This document shows, in pieces, positions 54,369 to 63,267 of a stretch of DNA of 64,000 nucleotides. The translations under genes and the position numbers were made by a program. The notes under the pieces are model-generated. The model had not been told where the DNA came from. It was given only the letters and a program-made list of their open reading frames with translations, and did no database searches. Origin of the DNA: Yoonia sp. (lineage in GTDB: Bacteria; Pseudomonadota; Alphaproteobacteria; Rhodobacterales; Rhodobacteraceae); NCBI RefSeq assembly GCF_018402175.1, contig NZ_JAGYJK010000017.1, forward strand, positions 248,001 through 312,000. Reading direction: 5' to 3'. Every line of letters begins with the position of its first letter. Position 1 is the first letter of the stretch.

Positions 54369-55180
54369 ATCCGACGGCGCGCGGTGACCGGACCGCCGCT
54401 CTGTGCAGCGATGCGCAGGGTCGCAGCCTCCAGTGGTTCATAGGCGGTCGCCATATGATGCGCATTGGCATGGATCAGCGTCGCATCATCCACCATCATC
54501 GCCACATGGCCCTGCCAGAAAATCAGATCGCCGCGCTGTGCAGGCCCGGTGAAATCAGCCCCCAGCCCCGCGCATTGCAGATCACTGTCCGCAGGGCACG
54601 GGATGGCGCAGGCCCCGAATGCCGCGGCCACCAGCCCCGAACAATCAATCCCCCGCGTGGAATTGCCGCCCCACAGATAGGGCACCCCGAAATGCAACTG
54701 CGCGACAGTGGCCGGATCGGTGAAAGGCCGGTCCAGCGAGCGCAGATGCTTTTTCGGGATATAGCCCAGCGTTGTTTCAAAAAACTTGGCCCGTTCATCG
54801 ACCACGGTGACCCGCGCCCCGAAGGGCAGCGCCATGACATCACGCGATTTCATATCCTCGGCCAGATAGGCATGGGTCGCCATGGTCCCGACCATATGAG
54901 TCGCCTCTTGCACCGCGCCCAGCCGGTCCGAGGCGACATAGCCGACATAGCCATCTACCGCCTGCACAAAGGACCAGCCGTCCCGATCCTCGAACACCGT
55001 CACGACCGCCCCCAACAGCAATTGGCGGTCGCGCGCGCCCGCAGATGCTGCACACAAGTCGCTGACCGGACGGATCAGCATCATCGGCTGTCCTGCCAGA
55101 TAACGGTCGGCCGTGACCTGCCCCGCCAGATGCAAGGCGGCAACACGGCCATTCGCAGGTGTCAGGCGGCGGTCGGTCAC
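54365..55180 (-). CDS. NlpC/P60 family peptidoglycan hydrolase
   Basis: 271 residues with one or two SH3-like domains in the first 150 residues and a C-terminal NlpC/P60 domain. The catalytic Cys is in GIDCSGLVAAAF, the His in GHVAMM, and the third polar residue in HANAHHM. Such enzymes cleave D-Glu-diaminopimelate bonds in cell-wall peptides. No signal peptide is visible, so it may act on recycled muropeptides or be exported differently. The GTG start overlaps the aminopeptidase stop (GTGA). Confidence 0.9.
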   Translation of the reverse strand: MTDRRLTPANGRVAALHLAGQVTADRYLAGQPMMLIRPVSDLCAASAGARDRQLLLGAVVTVFEDRDGWSFVQAVDGYVGYVASDRLGAVQEATHMVGTMATHAYLAEDMKSRDVMALPFGARVTVVDERAKFFETTLGYIPKKHLRSLDRPFTDPATVAQLHFGVPYLWGGNSTRGIDCSGLVAAAFGACAIPCPADSDLQCAGLGADFTGPAQRGDLIFWQGHVAMMVDDATLIHANAHHMATAYEPLEAATLRIAAQSGGPVTARRRI

Positions 55181-56553
55181 AGTTTCAGAAGGCTTGGCAA
55201 GGCCGCCAGCACCGCCCGCGCGCCCATGCCGACCCCGCCTTTGGGGCGCGACGGGGCCGCGGATGGCTGCCAGCCATAGATGTCGAAATGCACATAGGGG
55301 CTTTGCACAAACCGGCGCAGGAACAGCGCCGCAGTGATGCTGCCCGCCATGCCACCGCCCGGTGCATTGTCCAGATCGGCAATGCCGGGCTCGATCAGCG
55401 CCTCGTAAGGGTCATGAAACGGCATCCGCCAGACAGGGTCCGCCACCTGCCGCGCGGCACTGGCGATGGCTGTGGCATGATCGTCGCTGTCGGTGAAAAA
55501 CGGCGACAGGTCCGGCCCCACCGCGACCCGCGCCGCGCCGGTCAGCGTCGCCATGGAAATGACCAGATCAGGCGTTTCCTCATCCGCCAGCGCCAGCGCG
55601 TCGGCCAGCACCAGCCGCCCTTCGGCATCGGTGTTGTTGATCTCGACTGTCAGCCCCTTGCGCGAGGTCAGAATATCCTGCGGGCGGAACGCATTGCCCG
55701 CGATGCTGTTTTCCACCGCCGGAATAAGCACCCGCAAGCGCAACCTGATGCCCAGCGCCATGATCATCTGCGCCAGCCCCAGCACGGTGGCGGCACCGCC
55801 CATATCCTTTTTCATCAATCCCATGGAGGCACCGGGCTTGATATTCAGCCCGCCGGTGTCGAAACACACGCCCTTGCCCACCAGCGTCAGGGTTGGCCCG
55901 GCATCACCCCAACGCATGTCGATCAGGCGCGGCGCGCGCGGGCTGGCGCGCCCGACCGCATGGATCAGCGGAAACCCCGCGATCAGGTCATCCCCCGTGG
56001 TGACGGTGATCGCGGCACCATGCGCCTTGGCCAGCGCATGGGCCGCCGTTTCCAGCTCTTGCGGCCCCATGTCCGATGCCGGCGTGTTGATCAGATCGCG
56101 GGTCAGCGCCTCGGCCTGTGCGATGATCTGGACCCGTGCGGCGTCGATCCCGTCGGGGGCGACCAGCCCCGCGATCGGCTCGGCCGGTTTGCGGTAGCGG
56201 TCGAACTGATAGCCCGCCAGCAACCATGCAAGCGCTGCTTCTTCCAGATCAGGACCGGTCAGGCCGGATGCGATGCGATAGACGCCCTTGGGCAATTGCC
56301 GTGCGACGGTCCCGATGTGGAACCGCCCGCGTGCGCGGGCCTGCGGCGTGCCATAGCCGACCAGCACCTGCGCAATGCCACCCAGCGCATCGGGCAGAAC
56401 CAGCGCCTGCCCCAGCGCGCCCGTGAAGCCCTGATGCCCCGCCCAGGCCCGCGCGGGGTCGGGCAAGGCTGCGATAAATCCGGGTGCCTGGTCTGCCTGC
56501 AGAACATGAACAGGAATCGCGGCAGTGTCGTCGGTGGCAAAGGCAAGGGGCAT
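55177..56553 (-). CDS. Leucyl aminopeptidase family (M17) protein
   Basis: 458-residue metallo-aminopeptidase. Metal-binding motifs are LVGKGVCFDTGGLNIK, KKDMGGAA and the signature NTDAEGRL. The N-terminal domain is shorter and more diverged than in PepA, as in the PepB-like group. I chose the ATG at 56553 (MPLAFATDDTAAIP). Coupling with the NlpC/P60 gene suggests a joint role in breaking down wall-derived peptides, which is an inference. Confidence 0.9.
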   Translation of the reverse strand: MPLAFATDDTAAIPVHVLQADQAPGFIAALPDPARAWAGHQGFTGALGQALVLPDALGGIAQVLVGYGTPQARARGRFHIGTVARQLPKGVYRIASGLTGPDLEEAALAWLLAGYQFDRYRKPAEPIAGLVAPDGIDAARVQIIAQAEALTRDLINTPASDMGPQELETAAHALAKAHGAAITVTTGDDLIAGFPLIHAVGRASPRAPRLIDMRWGDAGPTLTLVGKGVCFDTGGLNIKPGASMGLMKKDMGGAATVLGLAQMIMALGIRLRLRVLIPAVENSIAGNAFRPQDILTSRKGLTVEINNTDAEGRLVLADALALADEETPDLVISMATLTGAARVAVGPDLSPFFTDSDDHATAIASAARQVADPVWRMPFHDPYEALIEPGIADLDNAPGGGMAGSITAALFLRRFVQSPYVHFDIYGWQPSAAPSRPKGGVGMGARAVLAALPSLLKL

Positions 56554-56623
56554 GGGACATCCAGTCAGGTCAGTTACTTGCCAGAGTAACCGCCACCCTG
56601 CAGGCCGCAAGGGCCATCGGCTG

Positions 56624-57040
56624 TCACAGATCGCGGAAATCCCACACATCTGTCACGGCAACGTCAAAGGCGCGTTCCAACCGCCCCAGAATCGCGGCAA
56701 GCGCGTGAGGGTCACCCACGACCGCCGCCTGCGCCAGATGATCAGCGGCAACAGCAACATCGGTCAACCCGATCTGCCCCGCCACCAGCGCGACACGGGC
56801 TGCGGGTTTGCCCATGGCCGGATATGCGCCCGCCGCCAGCCCCTGCTGCAACCGGTCCAGCCAATTGGCCATCCCTTCCAGAATATCGCACAGCATGTCT
56901 TCGGCCGCGCGCCGGGGGTGATCCGCCAGCACCTGCGCCAGCAGGGCTGGATCACGCCGTGCGCCACCATGCTGTCGCAGGAAAACAACCTCGCCGGCGG
57001 GGCGGGGTCTGGCCAGGTGAAAATGCATTGTTTTATCCAT
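56624..57040 (-). CDS. Conserved hypothetical protein
   Basis: 138 residues from the ATG at 57040 (MDKTMHFHLARPRPAGEV). Mostly helical; MANWLDRLQQGLAAGAYPAMG and AAILGRLERAFDVAVTDVWD are regular amphipathic stretches. No membrane segment, signal or domain that I recognise. It is divergent from the carbonic anhydrase gene, with 111 bases between, and lies upstream of the aminopeptidase on the same strand. Confidence 0.65.
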   Translation of the reverse strand: MDKTMHFHLARPRPAGEVVFLRQHGGARRDPALLAQVLADHPRRAAEDMLCDILEGMANWLDRLQQGLAAGAYPAMGKPAARVALVAGQIGLTDVAVAADHLAQAAVVGDPHALAAILGRLERAFDVAVTDVWDFRDL

Positions 57041-57151
57041 GATCCCAGCAATACGATGCCGAAGTTCCCAGAAGATTGACGCCAAAATAAAAATCGCTCG
57101 AAATTCAGAAAAATGCGACGTATTCCCTCCAGAGATTGCAAGGATTGATGC

Positions 57152-57799
57152 ATGCACTATGTCCGCCCGCTTCCGGCCTATCTGGTCGATCGGTATCACG
57201 GCTGGAAAGCAACCGTTTTCGAAAGCAACAAAACCATTTACGGTGAACTCGCCACGCAGGGGCAGCAGCCGAAGGTGATGATCGTGTCCTGCTGCGACAG
57301 CCGCCTGCATGTCACATCGATCTTCGGGGCCGATCTGGGCGAATTGTTCATTCACCGCAATATCGCCAACCTGATCCCGCAATATGAACCCGACGGGCTG
57401 CATCACGGCACATCGGCGGCGGTGGAATACGGGGTATGCACGTTGAAGGTGCAGCATCTGATCGTGCTGGGCCATTCGGGCTGCGGCGGCGTCGAAGGCT
57501 GCTATAACATGTGCGCGGGCCATGCCCCCGACCTGAACGAAAAGACAAGCTTTGTCGGCCGCTGGCTCGACATCATGCGCCCGGCCTATGACGGGTTACC
57601 GGCGGGCGATGATGCCAGCCGCAAACAGGCGCTGGAAAAGGCATCCATCCTCGTTTCCCTGCAGAACCTGATGACCTTTCCCTTTATCCGCAACGCCGTG
57701 CTTGATGGCAGCATCAGCCTGCACGGGCTGTGGAAAAACATCGGCGAAGGCCTGCTGGAAACCTACGACCCGATTGACGATTGCTTTGTCCCAGTGTGA
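57152..57799 (+). CDS. Beta-class carbonic anhydrase
   Basis: 215 residues. Interconverts CO2 and bicarbonate. Zinc ligands are Cys48 (SCCDSR), His108 and Cys111 (LGHSGCGG), with the Asp49-Arg51 dyad. AAGGA stands 9 bases before the ATG. It heads a three-gene set with an SbtA-type bicarbonate transporter (10 bases later) and a small PII protein. The set reads as one inorganic-carbon supply unit. Confidence 0.95.
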   Translation: MHYVRPLPAYLVDRYHGWKATVFESNKTIYGELATQGQQPKVMIVSCCDSRLHVTSIFGADLGELFIHRNIANLIPQYEPDGLHHGTSAAVEYGVCTLKVQHLIVLGHSGCGGVEGCYNMCAGHAPDLNEKTSFVGRWLDIMRPAYDGLPAGDDASRKQALEKASILVSLQNLMTFPFIRNAVLDGSISLHGLWKNIGEGLLETYDPIDDCFVPV

Positions 57800-57808
57800 A
57801 AGCCCGAT

Positions 57809-58786
57809 ATGACTGAAATCCTGTCCCTTGCCGGCGCGAACCTGATTTCGCCGATCATCCTGAGCTTTGCGCTGGGGCTTTTGGCGGCCTTGGCACGGTC
57901 CGACCTGACCATCCCCGAAGCGGTGGCCAAGGGCATGTCGATCTATCTGCTGTTCGCAATCGGGTTCAAGGGCGGGGTCGCGGTCAGCGCGCATGGCATC
58001 GACCAGACACTGGTGCTGGCGCTGCTGGCCGGGCTGGTGCTGTCCTTTGCGCTGCCGCTGCTGGCCTTCGCCTTGCTGCGGGTGATGACGGGGCTGTCGG
58101 CGGTGGATGCGGCGGCGGTCGCGGCCCATTACGGCTCGATCAGTATCGTGACCTTCGTCGCCGCAACCTCGGTGCTGGAAGGGCGGATGATTTCCCCCGA
58201 AGGTTATATGGTCGCCGTCGCCGCCGTGATGGAAGCCCCCGCCATCCTATCCGCACTCTGGCTGGTCGCGCGCAGCGGTGGTGACGCACGGATGGAACCC
58301 GGCCTGATCCGCGAACTGCTGCTGAACGGGTCGATCGTGCTGCTGGTGGGGGCGTTCTTTATCGGTGCGATCACCGGTGAAAAGGGCTTTGCCGAAATCA
58401 GCGCCTTTATCGACGCACCGTTCAAAGGCGTTTTGTGTCTGTTCCTGCTGGATATGGGGCTGATCGCGGGGCGCGGCTTGCGCCAGTCGCGCGGGGTGCT
58501 GGGCTTCGGTGCTGTCGGTTTCGCCATTGCGATGCCACTGGTCAGTGCGATGATCGGCCTTGGCGTCGGCGCGCTGATCGGGCTGTCGCTGGGCGGTGTC
58601 GTGCTGATGATGGTGCTCTGTGCCTCGGCGAGCTACATCGCCGTGCCTGCCGCAATGCGCGTCGCCTTGCCAGAGGCCAATCCGGCGGTTTACCTGACGC
58701 TCTCGCTGGGCGTGACTTTCCCTTTCAACCTGACGCTGGGCATCCCGCTGTATCTTGCCATCGCCCAAGCCGTGACCGGAGCCTGA
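57809..58786 (+). CDS. sbtA: SbtA-family sodium-dependent bicarbonate transporter
   Basis: 325-residue membrane protein with about ten helices in two inverted halves. Family features are ALARSDLTIPEAVAKGMSIYLLFAIGFKGG in the first half, AAHYGSISIVTFVAATSVLE at the substrate site, and CASASYIAVPAAMR in the second half. In cyanobacteria SbtA is a high-affinity Na+/bicarbonate symporter controlled by the PII-like SbtB. Bicarbonate uptake here is inferred from that family and the adjacent carbonic anhydrase. Confidence 0.9.
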   Translation: MTEILSLAGANLISPIILSFALGLLAALARSDLTIPEAVAKGMSIYLLFAIGFKGGVAVSAHGIDQTLVLALLAGLVLSFALPLLAFALLRVMTGLSAVDAAAVAAHYGSISIVTFVAATSVLEGRMISPEGYMVAVAAVMEAPAILSALWLVARSGGDARMEPGLIRELLLNGSIVLLVGAFFIGAITGEKGFAEISAFIDAPFKGVLCLFLLDMGLIAGRGLRQSRGVLGFGAVGFAIAMPLVSAMIGLGVGALIGLSLGGVVLMMVLCASASYIAVPAAMRVALPEANPAVYLTLSLGVTFPFNLTLGIPLYLAIAQAVTGA

Positions 58787-58787
58787 C

Positions 58788-59096
58788 ATGCAGACCCATA
58801 TCGCCAAACGCGTCGAGATCGTGATCGAAGCCCCGCTGGAACGCCGCCTGACTGATGCGCTGACGGCGGCGGGCGTCACCGGCTATACCGTGCTGCCGGT
58901 TCTGGGCGGGTCGGGACGGTCAGGCCAATGGTCGCGCGACGGACAGATCGGCCGCGCGGGCATGGTCACTGTGGTCTGCCTGATCAAGCCAGACCGGCTG
59001 GACGGGCTGCTGGATGCGATCTTTGCCGTGGTCAAGAAACATATCGGCGTCGTCAGCGTCACCGATGCCCATGTGCTGCGCGCCGAACGGTTCTGA
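58788..59096 (+). CDS. Small PII-family protein (SbtB/carboxysome-PII type)
   Basis: 102 residues with a ferredoxin-like PII fold: RVEIVIEAPLERRLTDALTAAGVTGYTVLP, a T-loop region (GGSGRSGQWSRDGQ), then VTVVCLIKPDRLDGLLDAIF. It ends at HVLRAERF and lacks the Cys-containing C-terminal loop of cyanobacterial SbtB. The start is 1 base past the sbtA stop. It probably binds an adenine nucleotide and gates SbtA. Confidence 0.88.
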   Translation: MQTHIAKRVEIVIEAPLERRLTDALTAAGVTGYTVLPVLGGSGRSGQWSRDGQIGRAGMVTVVCLIKPDRLDGLLDAIFAVVKKHIGVVSVTDAHVLRAERF

Positions 59097-59128
59097 ACCG
59101 CGCGGGGACAGGCCGAAGATACTTTTAA

Positions 59129-59210
59129 GCCTCCGGCGGGGATATTTAGGCTCGGAAGATGGGGGTAAGTCGCTCTGCATCTTCCGAGTAAAAATATCCC
59201 CGCCGGAGGC
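59129..59210. terminator. Inverted pair of the dispersed element between sbtB and zapE
   Basis: Left arm 59129-59161: GCCTCCGGCGGGGATATTT, three bases, CTCGGAAGATG. Right arm 59178-59210 is its reverse complement except for the three middle bases. The 33-nt arms pair at 30 positions around a 16-base loop. Each arm also contains its own small GC hairpin plus T-tract. It can thus end both the sbtB transcript (plus) and the zapE transcript (minus). Confidence 0.8.
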
Positions 59211-59220
59211 CCAAAAGTTT

Positions 59221-60282
59221 CTATCCGGCCGCCTGACCCCATCCCGCCGATTGCATTTCGCGCAAGCGGCTGGCGGTGCGGGCGAATTCGAACGTGCCTT
59301 CACCTTCGAGATAGAGCATCTCGGGGCTGGCGGCAGCCGAACAGATCAACCGCACCTTCGCCTCGTAAAGCGCGTCGATCAGCGTGACAAAGCGTTTCGC
59401 CTCGTTGAAATTGCTGCGCGACAGGGCGGGGATATCCTCGAGGATCAGCACCCGTACGGCATCGGCCAGCGTCAGGTAATCCGCAGGGCCCAGCGGGCGG
59501 CCGCACAGATCATAGAATGTCGCCCGCGCGACCCCGTTGTGAAACCGCGGCAGCGTGACCTGCCGTCCGTTGACATGCAGCACCAGCGCCTCGGACTGGC
59601 CCATGCTGAAATCATCCCAGATGGCGTTGATCGCGGCACGGGACACGGCATCAATCGGGGTGAAATAGCTGGGGCTGCCGGCCAGCCGGTCCTGCCGGTA
59701 ATCGGTCGCACTGGCCAGTTCATGCACGACCATCCGGTCCTTGAGAAGCGCGATGAACGGCAGGAAAAGCTGCCGGTTCAGCCCGTGCAAATACAGGTCA
59801 TCGGGCGGGCGGTTCGATGTCGTCACCACCACGACACCCGCCGCCATCAGCGCGGTAAACAGCCGCCCCACGATCATCGCATCGGTGATGTCGCTGATCT
59901 GCATTTCGTCAAAGGCCAGAAACCGCACGCGTCCCGCCAGTTTCACCGCGACCGGCCGGATCGCGTCATCGACGCCGTCCTTGCGCGCCAGCGCGATTTC
60001 GGCATGGACCCATTGCATGAAGGCATGGAAATGGCGGCGTTCCTTGGGCGCGTCCACGGCAGCGAAAAGCATGTCCATCAGCATGGATTTGCCACGCCCG
60101 ACCCCGCCCCACAGATAAAGCCCCTGCACCGGCGGCGGGGCCTTGCGGAAAAAGCCCGATTTGACCGGCGCGGCCAGCGCCGCCCTGATCCGTTCCAGTT
60201 CCGGCAAAGCACCGATTTGCGCCGGATCGGGCGTCAGCTTGCCCGCGGCGACGGCGGTTTCATATGCCTGATGCAATGTCAT
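59221..60282 (-). CDS. zapE: Cell division protein ZapE / AFG1-family ATPase
   Basis: 353-residue AFG1/ZapE ATPase. Walker A GGVGRGKSMLMD, Walker B FLAFDEMQISD, sensor TTSNRPPDDLY. In E. coli ZapE associates with the Z ring; eukaryotic AFG1 acts in mitochondrial protein quality control. N-terminus MTLHQAYETAVAAGKL. It ends directly at the inverted terminator pair. The alpha/beta-hydrolase-fold gene lies upstream on the same strand, 51 bases away. Confidence 0.93.
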   Translation of the reverse strand: MTLHQAYETAVAAGKLTPDPAQIGALPELERIRAALAAPVKSGFFRKAPPPVQGLYLWGGVGRGKSMLMDMLFAAVDAPKERRHFHAFMQWVHAEIALARKDGVDDAIRPVAVKLAGRVRFLAFDEMQISDITDAMIVGRLFTALMAAGVVVVTTSNRPPDDLYLHGLNRQLFLPFIALLKDRMVVHELASATDYRQDRLAGSPSYFTPIDAVSRAAINAIWDDFSMGQSEALVLHVNGRQVTLPRFHNGVARATFYDLCGRPLGPADYLTLADAVRVLILEDIPALSRSNFNEAKRFVTLIDALYEAKVRLICSAAASPEMLYLEGEGTFEFARTASRLREMQSAGWGQAAG

Positions 60283-60333
60283 GCGCGTTGCATAGCGTGA
60301 CCGTCCGGCCTTGAAAAGGCACCGCCGTCAGCC

Positions 60334-61257
60334 TTAGCCACGCAGGGCGATCCGCAATGCCTTGATCGTTTCGGTCGGGTGGCTGTAGGGCATGGCATGG
60401 CCCGCGCGCGGCACGACTTCCTGACGGGCATCGCGGTTCCATTGGGCCAGCTGGCCCAAGGCAGACAGCGCAATCACCTCGTCCTTTTCGGCCCAGATCG
60501 CAACGACGGGCAATGCCAGACCTGCGATCTTGCGATGTTCTTGTTCCAGCCGTTCGGACAGGATGCCCCGCCTGCTTGACAGGATCGCGCGCAGATGGCC
60601 CCTGCGGTTCAGATCGGCGCGCTGCGCCGCCTGCAGGATATTCAGCGTCAGGTCCGGCCCATCCGTCGGGATCGCGGCAAGCAGGCGGCGGCGCGCCCAT
60701 ATGCCATGCACCCAATCACCGATCACCGGGGTCCGGCGGCAGAAACGGGTGAAACGATCCTCGGACCCTATGATCCCTGCGCTGGCAAACAGCATCAGCC
60801 GCGTCACGCGGTGCGGGTTGCGTGCGGTGAACAGCGTGGCGATGGCACCGCCCATGCCATAGCCTGCCAATGTCACATCCTCGGGGACGTTCTGATGGTC
60901 CAGCAGGTCCGACAATTGCCGCAGAAAGAACGCGCCATCCTGTCGCCCGCGCGGTGCATCGGACAGGCCCCGCCCATAGAGATCATAGATCAAAACGCGG
61001 TATCCCAGCCGGCCCAGCCCTTTGGCCAGATCGACCATGCAGATGGACGGCGTTGCGATCCCGTGGACCAGCACCGCGACCGGCCCGCGCGCGGGCCCCA
61101 GCCAACGGTAACAGGTCACACCCTGCGACAGGACCGCGAAATCACCCTTGGCCTTTTGCCGTTCCTTTGGCCCGATCCGGGTGCACCGCCAGTCAAGCCA
61201 CCACGGCAGCGCCGCGATGCCCGCAAGGGCCAGCACAAAGATCGCCAGATACCACAT
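60334..61257 (-). CDS. Alpha/beta-hydrolase-fold membrane protein without nucleophile serine
   Basis: 307 residues. N-terminal membrane helix (LAIFVLALAGIAALPWWL), then an alpha/beta-hydrolase domain with VLVHGIATPS (oxyanion region), IYDLYGRGLSDAP, a downstream acid in IWAEKDEVI and His in PRAGHAMP. The nucleophile elbow, normally G-x-S-x-G, reads AGYGMGGA, so the Ser is Gly134 (GGC instead of AGC). The rest of the triad is intact. It may be a non-catalytic relative, or the base may be a sequence error. It starts 14 bases after the cyclodeaminase-family stop. Confidence 0.82.
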   Translation of the reverse strand: MWYLAIFVLALAGIAALPWWLDWRCTRIGPKERQKAKGDFAVLSQGVTCYRWLGPARGPVAVLVHGIATPSICMVDLAKGLGRLGYRVLIYDLYGRGLSDAPRGRQDGAFFLRQLSDLLDHQNVPEDVTLAGYGMGGAIATLFTARNPHRVTRLMLFASAGIIGSEDRFTRFCRRTPVIGDWVHGIWARRRLLAAIPTDGPDLTLNILQAAQRADLNRRGHLRAILSSRRGILSERLEQEHRKIAGLALPVVAIWAEKDEVIALSALGQLAQWNRDARQEVVPRAGHAMPYSHPTETIKALRIALRG

Positions 61258-61271
61258 CAGCCAGCATCCTA

Positions 61272-62186
61272 TCAGCCGCGCGCTTGCCAGACGTCCAGAA
61301 TATGACGGCAGGTCATCAGATCAAGATGCGCACCACCGCCATTCTTGAACAGGGTAATCTCGTCGGGATTATGGCGCTTGAACTGATCCAGCGCATAGAA
61401 ATCGGCGATGATATCCTGTGGCGCAATCGCCCCGGCTGCGATGGGGATCTTCAGCTCGCCGATATGGTGGATCGTGGTGTCGCGGCTGTCCACGAAGATC
61501 CGCGCCTTTTGCAGGGCCGCGTCATCGACCTCGCGCATGTCGGGGCGGTAGGCACCGATCAGATCGACATGGGTGCCCGGTTGCAGCCAATCGCCCCTGA
61601 TCAGCGGATCGGTGGACATGGTAGCAGAGGTCACGATATCCGCACCGCGCACCGCCTGTTCCAGATCGCCCGCGATGGTCACGTCGGGAAAGGCTTGGCG
61701 GAACGCCTCTGCCCCTGCGGCCGACCGGTTCCAGACGGTGAACCGCGCGTCGGGAAAGGCCGCTGCATAGGCCTGCCGCAGCGACTGGCCCACGGTGCCC
61801 GCCCCCACGATCAGGATGTTGCGGCTGTCGGGCCGCGCCAGCCGCCGCGCGGCCAGCAGGCTGTCACCGGCGGTTTTCCACTTGGTCACCAGATGGAAAT
61901 CAAGGATCGCCTCCAGCGCGCCATCCTGCGCGGAAAACAGGTTGACCGCGCCGCCGATCGCGGGTTTGCCCAGCGCCTTGTTGGCGGGAAAGATCGTGGC
62001 GCATTTCACCGCCAGCCCCAGCCCCGCGATCCAGGCGGACCGGTTCAGCAGGGTGTTTTGGCCTTCGTACAAGAACACATCGGCGACATCGGCCTTTGGC
62101 CCGCCATGGCCTGCGGCCAAAGCATCGGTCAGGGCCAGCCAGTCCAGCATGGCGTCAGCCGCGGCAAAGGGGATCATCACGGTCAT
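61272..62186 (-). CDS. Ornithine cyclodeaminase / mu-crystallin family protein
   Basis: 304 residues with the OCD/Mu-crystallin fold: GLAVKCATIFPANKAL (substrate region), the NAD-binding loop ILIVGAGTVGQSLRQAYAAA, and DIVTSATMSTDPLI. Family members deaminate ornithine to proline or act as ketimine/imino-acid reductases; the substrate cannot be settled here. The ATG overlaps the HAD stop (ATGA), so the two are coupled. Confidence 0.88.
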   Translation of the reverse strand: MTVMIPFAAADAMLDWLALTDALAAGHGGPKADVADVFLYEGQNTLLNRSAWIAGLGLAVKCATIFPANKALGKPAIGGAVNLFSAQDGALEAILDFHLVTKWKTAGDSLLAARRLARPDSRNILIVGAGTVGQSLRQAYAAAFPDARFTVWNRSAAGAEAFRQAFPDVTIAGDLEQAVRGADIVTSATMSTDPLIRGDWLQPGTHVDLIGAYRPDMREVDDAALQKARIFVDSRDTTIHHIGELKIPIAAGAIAPQDIIADFYALDQFKRHNPDEITLFKNGGGAHLDLMTCRHILDVWQARG

Positions 62187-62806
62187 CGGGCTTGGCTTTC
62201 TGACAACAGACCTGCGGCGACCAACCGGTCGGCCCAGCCTTGGGGATGGGTGAAAAGATGGGTCTGCCAGCCGCGCGCAGCGGCGGCGGTGATATTGTCG
62301 ATCCGGTCATCCGCGAACAACAGCGTCGCGGGATCGAGGCCGCAATCATCCTCGACCATCTGGTAGATCGTGGGGTCGGGTTTGATCACCGCCATATGGC
62401 CGGAAATATAGCGCCGGTCGAATTCGGACAGGAACGGATAGACGGGTTCGGCGATCTGGAACGTCTGGATGCCGAAATTGGTCAGCGCAAAGACCGGCAC
62501 GCCGTTGGCGCGCAGCGCGCGCAGCAGGCGCACCGAATGGTCGATGGCGGGGGCGGCCATGTCGATCCAGCGGTCGTGCCACATCAGCACCTCGGCGCGC
62601 CAGTCGGGGTTGGCGTCAGCGGCGGCATGGATCGTGTCGCGGAAATTGCTGCCGCGATCCACGGCATCATTGATCCCGTGCAGGTCAATCGCGGCGAACA
62701 TCGCGGCGCGGCGGTCCGGCCCGATCACGCTGTCGAAAAACCGTTCGGGCTGCCATTCGATCAGCACATTGCCGATATCGAACACCACGGCTTGGACATC
62801 TGCCAT
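62183..62806 (-). CDS. HAD-family hydrolase
   Basis: 207 residues of the haloacid dehalogenase superfamily. Motif I is VVFDIGNVLIEW with the nucleophilic Asp, motif II is ALTNFG, the motif III Lys is in VIKPDPTIYQ, and motif IV is LFADDRIDNI. The DIGNVL form is typical of YihX-like sugar-phosphate phosphatases. It is followed by the coupled cyclodeaminase-family gene. The YaiI gene lies 14 bases upstream. Confidence 0.9.
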   Translation of the reverse strand: MADVQAVVFDIGNVLIEWQPERFFDSVIGPDRRAAMFAAIDLHGINDAVDRGSNFRDTIHAAADANPDWRAEVLMWHDRWIDMAAPAIDHSVRLLRALRANGVPVFALTNFGIQTFQIAEPVYPFLSEFDRRYISGHMAVIKPDPTIYQMVEDDCGLDPATLLFADDRIDNITAAAARGWQTHLFTHPQGWADRLVAAGLLSESQAR

Positions 62807-62820
62807 CTTCGTTCCTTTGC

Positions 62821-63267
62821 TTACGGGCGCGCTGCCGCGCGCACCATCCGTTCCAACGCATCCAGAAACCGCGCGCGGTCGGCCTTGCTGAACGGTTTAC
62901 CGCCACCTTGCCGAAACGGGTCGGCGGCGCGCATATCGGCCATCAGGTCACGCGTCGCCAGCACATTGCCGATATTGGCCTGCGTCAGCGGCTCTCCGTT
63001 ATGTTTCAGCACCAAGGCACCATTGGCGATGCAGCGCGCGGCCAACGGGATGTCGCCCGTGATCACCACATCGCCCTTGGTTGCGCGATCCGCGATCCAG
63101 ATGTCGGCCACATCAGGACCATCCGGCACCACCACGGTGTCCACCAAAGGATTGGCCGAAGGCCGGATGCCACCGTTCGAGACGACGAACATCCGCAACC
63201 CATGGCGGGTGCCGACGCGTTCGACCTCTGCCTTCACAGGGCAGGCATCGGCGTCGATATAGATCAT
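62821..63267 (-). CDS. YaiI/YqxD family protein (UPF0178)
   Basis: 148 residues with a PIN-like fold: [18 protein letters not shown] at the start, [27 protein letters not shown] in the middle, and the family tail [22 protein letters not shown]. The acidic residues resemble a nuclease centre, but no activity is established. Its ATG overlaps the fghA stop. Confidence 0.92.
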   Translation of the reverse strand: MIYIDADACPVKAEVERVGTRHGLRMFVVSNGGIRPSANPLVDTVVVPDGPDVADIWIADRATKGDVVITGDIPLAARCIANGALVLKHNGEPLTQANIGNVLATRDLMADMRAADPFRQGGGKPFSKADRARFLDALERMVRAAARP

